NCBI GenBank assembly: GCA_028751875.1 | Contig: CM054145.1 | Span: forward strand, 50,445,356 to 50,509,355 | Direction of reading: 5' to 3' | Length of the DNA: 64,000 nucleotides | Origin: Rapana venosa | Taxonomy: Eukaryota > Mollusca > Gastropoda > Neogastropoda > Muricidae | In this document: in pieces, positions 61,575 through 64,000 of the stretch | Layout: each line of letters opens with the position of its first letter | How positions within the stretch are numbered: the stretch's first letter is position 1 | The notes under the pieces: model-generated | Seen by the model: only the letters and a program-made list of their open reading frames with translations | Databases searched by the model: none | Told to the model about the DNA's origin: nothing | Position numbers and translations under genes: made by a program

Positions 61575-62292
61575 TCACCGACTTTTCCTTATGTCGTATA
61601 TTTAATGGGATGAATCAAAGAAATTACGTTTCAAAGTAATGTTTTAACAGTAAGGCACCATGTACTTTAAATAAGCTTGACTATGATATAGAAGATTTAC
61701 ATCACAGTGAAAGGTTTTTTCAGTGATGATTTTAATCAGTTTTAATAGTGTACGTATAACAAGCTGATATCAAGCACATACAGACAACAACAACAACAAC
61801 AACAAAACCACTGAAAGAAATCGTGCTTACTGTAAAAAGAATTGAAACTCTCTAAACAGTTAGAAACCATAATAACTCTTTCAGAGCCAGATGCAGGTTA
61901 GAGCACGAAACTTTTTTGTGGGGGGTGGGGTGGGGGGGGGGGGGGGTTGAGGGTAAATAAATGAGGACGTACAAAACTAAAGTGATTTCACCTGTCATGG
62001 ACACAGAATAAACAAGGCAGTGTGTAATCCCAGACATTTCTCTTGAGTCCCAGAGGAAAAAGCAGAAGCACTTGTAAAGCCACTAGTGCGGAAAACGGGC
62101 CCCAGATTTTTTTTTTCCATTGGAATGACTACAAGTAGAAGGTCAGGAAAATCAGTGTAGGTGGGATCATTATTTACACAAGAGCTGAGATCACCCACTA
62201 CCTCAATGTTAACTGCTGTACCTCGGCACACAATTGAGTTTTCCTAAGAAAAGTCTAGAAAGAAAAAAAACCCAAATGCATGTATATATTTT
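61575..62292. other. unique AT-rich sequence
   Basis: CAA run at 61,786-61,804 and G runs at 61,920-61,947. No gene recognised. Confidence 0.5.
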
Positions 62293-62515
62293 TAGGCCTC
62301 ATCTTTTTAGTCATACCTGTCCTACTGTTCCCATGCCGCTCATTCCAATATCACCACCTCAGCCACAGACAAGCTCAAGATATTGTATCTGACGATCCAG
62401 GCTGTTCACAGACAGCTAGTCAATGTCACGCCTCTGTGAGGTCACCATACAGAGGAGCCCCTCACTGCTGCTGGGTCACTTCAGTGATGGACAGTGCAAG
62501 TGGCGCCTGCTCTGA
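62293..62515 (+). mobile_element. S7 repeat, copy 3
   Basis: TTTAGGCCTCATCTTTTTAG, CATGCCGCTCATTCCAATAT, CTCTGTGAGGTCACCATACA and GCTGCTGGGTCACTTCAG match the layout at 26.84-27.04 kb. Confidence 0.65.
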
Positions 62516-62640
62516 TTAAGCACCCCCCACTGATGACCAGATTCTCATAGTTGCAGAGCCAGACTGAGTAAGACGGCCGCCCATAGTGGTGGCCACCACA
62601 GCAACCCTTCAGTCACTGTTTTCTATGAACCTGCAGACCT

Positions 62641-63035
62641 GGGTGGATCCGTGGTTCTAGAGGTAACGCACCTGCCTAATAAGCAAAAAGTCCGGGTTTA
62701 AAGTGCTGAGGTGGTTCGATCCCCGTTTGTGCCCAAAACTTTCCCCCATCCACTAGACCGTGAGTGGTGGTCTGGGTACTAGTGTTTCGGATGAGACGAT
62801 AAACCGAGGCCCCGTGTGCAATATTCATTTAGTGCACGTAAAAGAGCCCACGGCAACAAAATAGTTGTCCCTAGCAAAATTCTGTAGAAAAAGTCATTCT
62901 GATAGGGAAACAAATACATAATTATGCAGACAGGAAAAGAAGAAATGGGTGGCGCTGCTCTTGTGGCGACGCGCTCACCCTGGGAAGAGCATCCCGAATT
63001 TCACGCAGAGAAATCTGCCATGATTTAAAGTAGCA
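62641..63035 (+). mobile_element. S3 SINE, plus-strand copy
   Basis: GTGGATCCGTGGTTCTAGAG (A box), GTAACGCACCTGCC, GAGGTGGTTCGATCCCCG (B box), GTTTCGGATGAGACGATAAA, CGTAAAAGAGCCCACGGCAA, GGGTGGCGCTGCTCTTGTGG and AATTTCACGCAGAGAAATC. More diverged than the 57.7/59.6-kb pair. Confidence 0.85.
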
Positions 63036-64000
63036 TACAAACCCTACTAATCTGACTTCCCTGTTATGTCTTGTGGTATTCCATAACTAACTCTCATGAA
63101 ATGGAACTCTCAACCCAATGCCACTTCCCCCTCAAAGTAGTTACATTCTCTGCATTCCAACAAATGTTCAAATTCAATGTGGATACAAATCCATAGTTGA
63201 TTTCTACGTAACGAAAACTTGTGCTGACTCTTTATCATTGAAAACCAGTACCTTTTTAAACTTATAATCAAAGACAGACCTCATTTGATCCATGCCATTT
63301 CCATGGCTGACTCCCTCATATCCAAAGTCTATTTACTAGGGGTCCAGTAATATTACAAGAAAGCCTTTGTTGACCTGCATTGAAACAGATGTTCGGCATA
63401 TTCTGTGTGTCAGCCAAGTTACGACACTGCTGTCCTCATTGTATCAGAGGTTGCTGGTGCCTTTCTCTGGACCACTGTAGAGTGTAATGACTGCAACTCC
63501 ACCCAACCTGGCAGAGAGGGGGCAAAGCAAACATTGTCAAACATTGCAGTGGTGATCTTTAGGCCTCTTACCACACCTTCACCCCCAATATTTTCCTGCA
63601 GCTGCCACTTTCCCTGACTTCCCCCCCACCCAACAGAAAGGTCATAAGCCCCCAAAACAAGCTGTCTGTGACTGGGTCAGTCCATTCAGCACCCAGGAGG
63701 GGTGTAGGGAGACGTCCCTGTGAGATTTGCGGAATTAAAGATGGCGGTAGGCAGCCTGATTTGAGCAGGAGTTGGAAAGTCAAGCGATTGTACAGCTTGC
63801 TGGCTGGAGTGGCGCCCGGTTTGGTAAGACGTGCAACAACAAAGGGTGGAGATGTCTTAAGTAACCGGTCTTACCTCAGCACCCACTAAGTCAGTCAGGT
63901 GGCTATTTTGTTTGCACACCAGACCGGAAGGGCCCAAGCCCGCCCTCAGGCCGTCACCGGTCACCCCCGCCTGCCCACCAACCAACCTCTGGGGTCAAGT
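63036..64000. other. unique sequence, no supported feature
   Basis: Non-repetitive and moderately GC-rich toward the end. Open frames of about 70-80 codons on both strands overlap and suggest no family. The stretch is cut by the window edge, so an exon continuing beyond 64,000 cannot be excluded. Confidence 0.5.

Overview
The window looks like intergenic or intronic DNA from a metazoan nuclear genome, most likely a lophotrochozoan and probably a gastropod mollusc. That placement is inference. It rests on many tRNA-headed SINEs, 5'-truncated non-LTR retrotransposon (LINE) tails, very heavy microsatellite content, and the absence of any operon, Shine-Dalgarno or compact bacterial layout. I see no intact, recognisable host gene. 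Most long open frames in the window are translations of simple repeats.

Layout. 0-7 kb: TTC, GT, GAA and CT arrays with SINE copies, ending in a CACTA pentamer array. 7.06-8.83 kb: stretched homopolymer runs that look like bad consensus. 9-13 kb: SINE copies, including an 11-kb SINE split by a second SINE. 14.2-15.3 kb: an unrecognised, frameshifted minus-strand reading frame, lying between two GA arrays. 15.4-19 kb: CT, GT and CAGY arrays. 19.5-21.4 kb: a three-level nest (a decayed LINE split by a second LINE tail, itself split by a small inverted-repeat DNA element). 21.4-25.2 kb: almost entirely simple repeat (CT, TTC, TGTC, GAA, GA). 25-35 kb: SINEs, a LINE 3' end at 29.2 kb and a foldback element at 32 kb. 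35-42 kb: GGT, GACA and GT arrays, SINEs, and a LINE C-terminus at 41.7 kb. 42.6-43.4 kb: a 24-bp minisatellite. 43.6-49 kb: TTTC, GA and GAGCA arrays. 49-54.6 kb: SINEs, a possible two-exon small gene at 50.3 kb, and pentamer arrays (TATAG, AGCAY, TAGGG). 55-64 kb: CA/GT arrays, a LINE 3' end with an inserted SINE, a possible exon at 61.2 kb, and a quieter final stretch.

SINE nomenclature used below (my own labels). S1: tRNA-headed, about 330 bp. S3: tRNA-headed, about 410 bp. S4: tRNA-headed, about 420 bp. S5S: a tRNA-like A box joined to a segment resembling nt 49-93 of 5S rRNA, about 300 bp. S6: tRNA-headed with an S1-like body. S7: about 200-300 bp, head not recognised. S8: tRNA-Ser/Leu-like head. 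T5: a 3' module shared by S6, S8 and the split SINE at 10.7 kb. Heads, bodies and tails are exchanged between families.

The strongest unusual signals are the tRNA/5S-headed SINE family (six copies, three with target-site duplications of 9-12 bp), the readable order of nested insertions at 19.5-21.2 kb, the 262-bp identical stretch in two S3 copies, the ~92-bp-arm foldback at 32 kb, and the abundance of pentanucleotide arrays.
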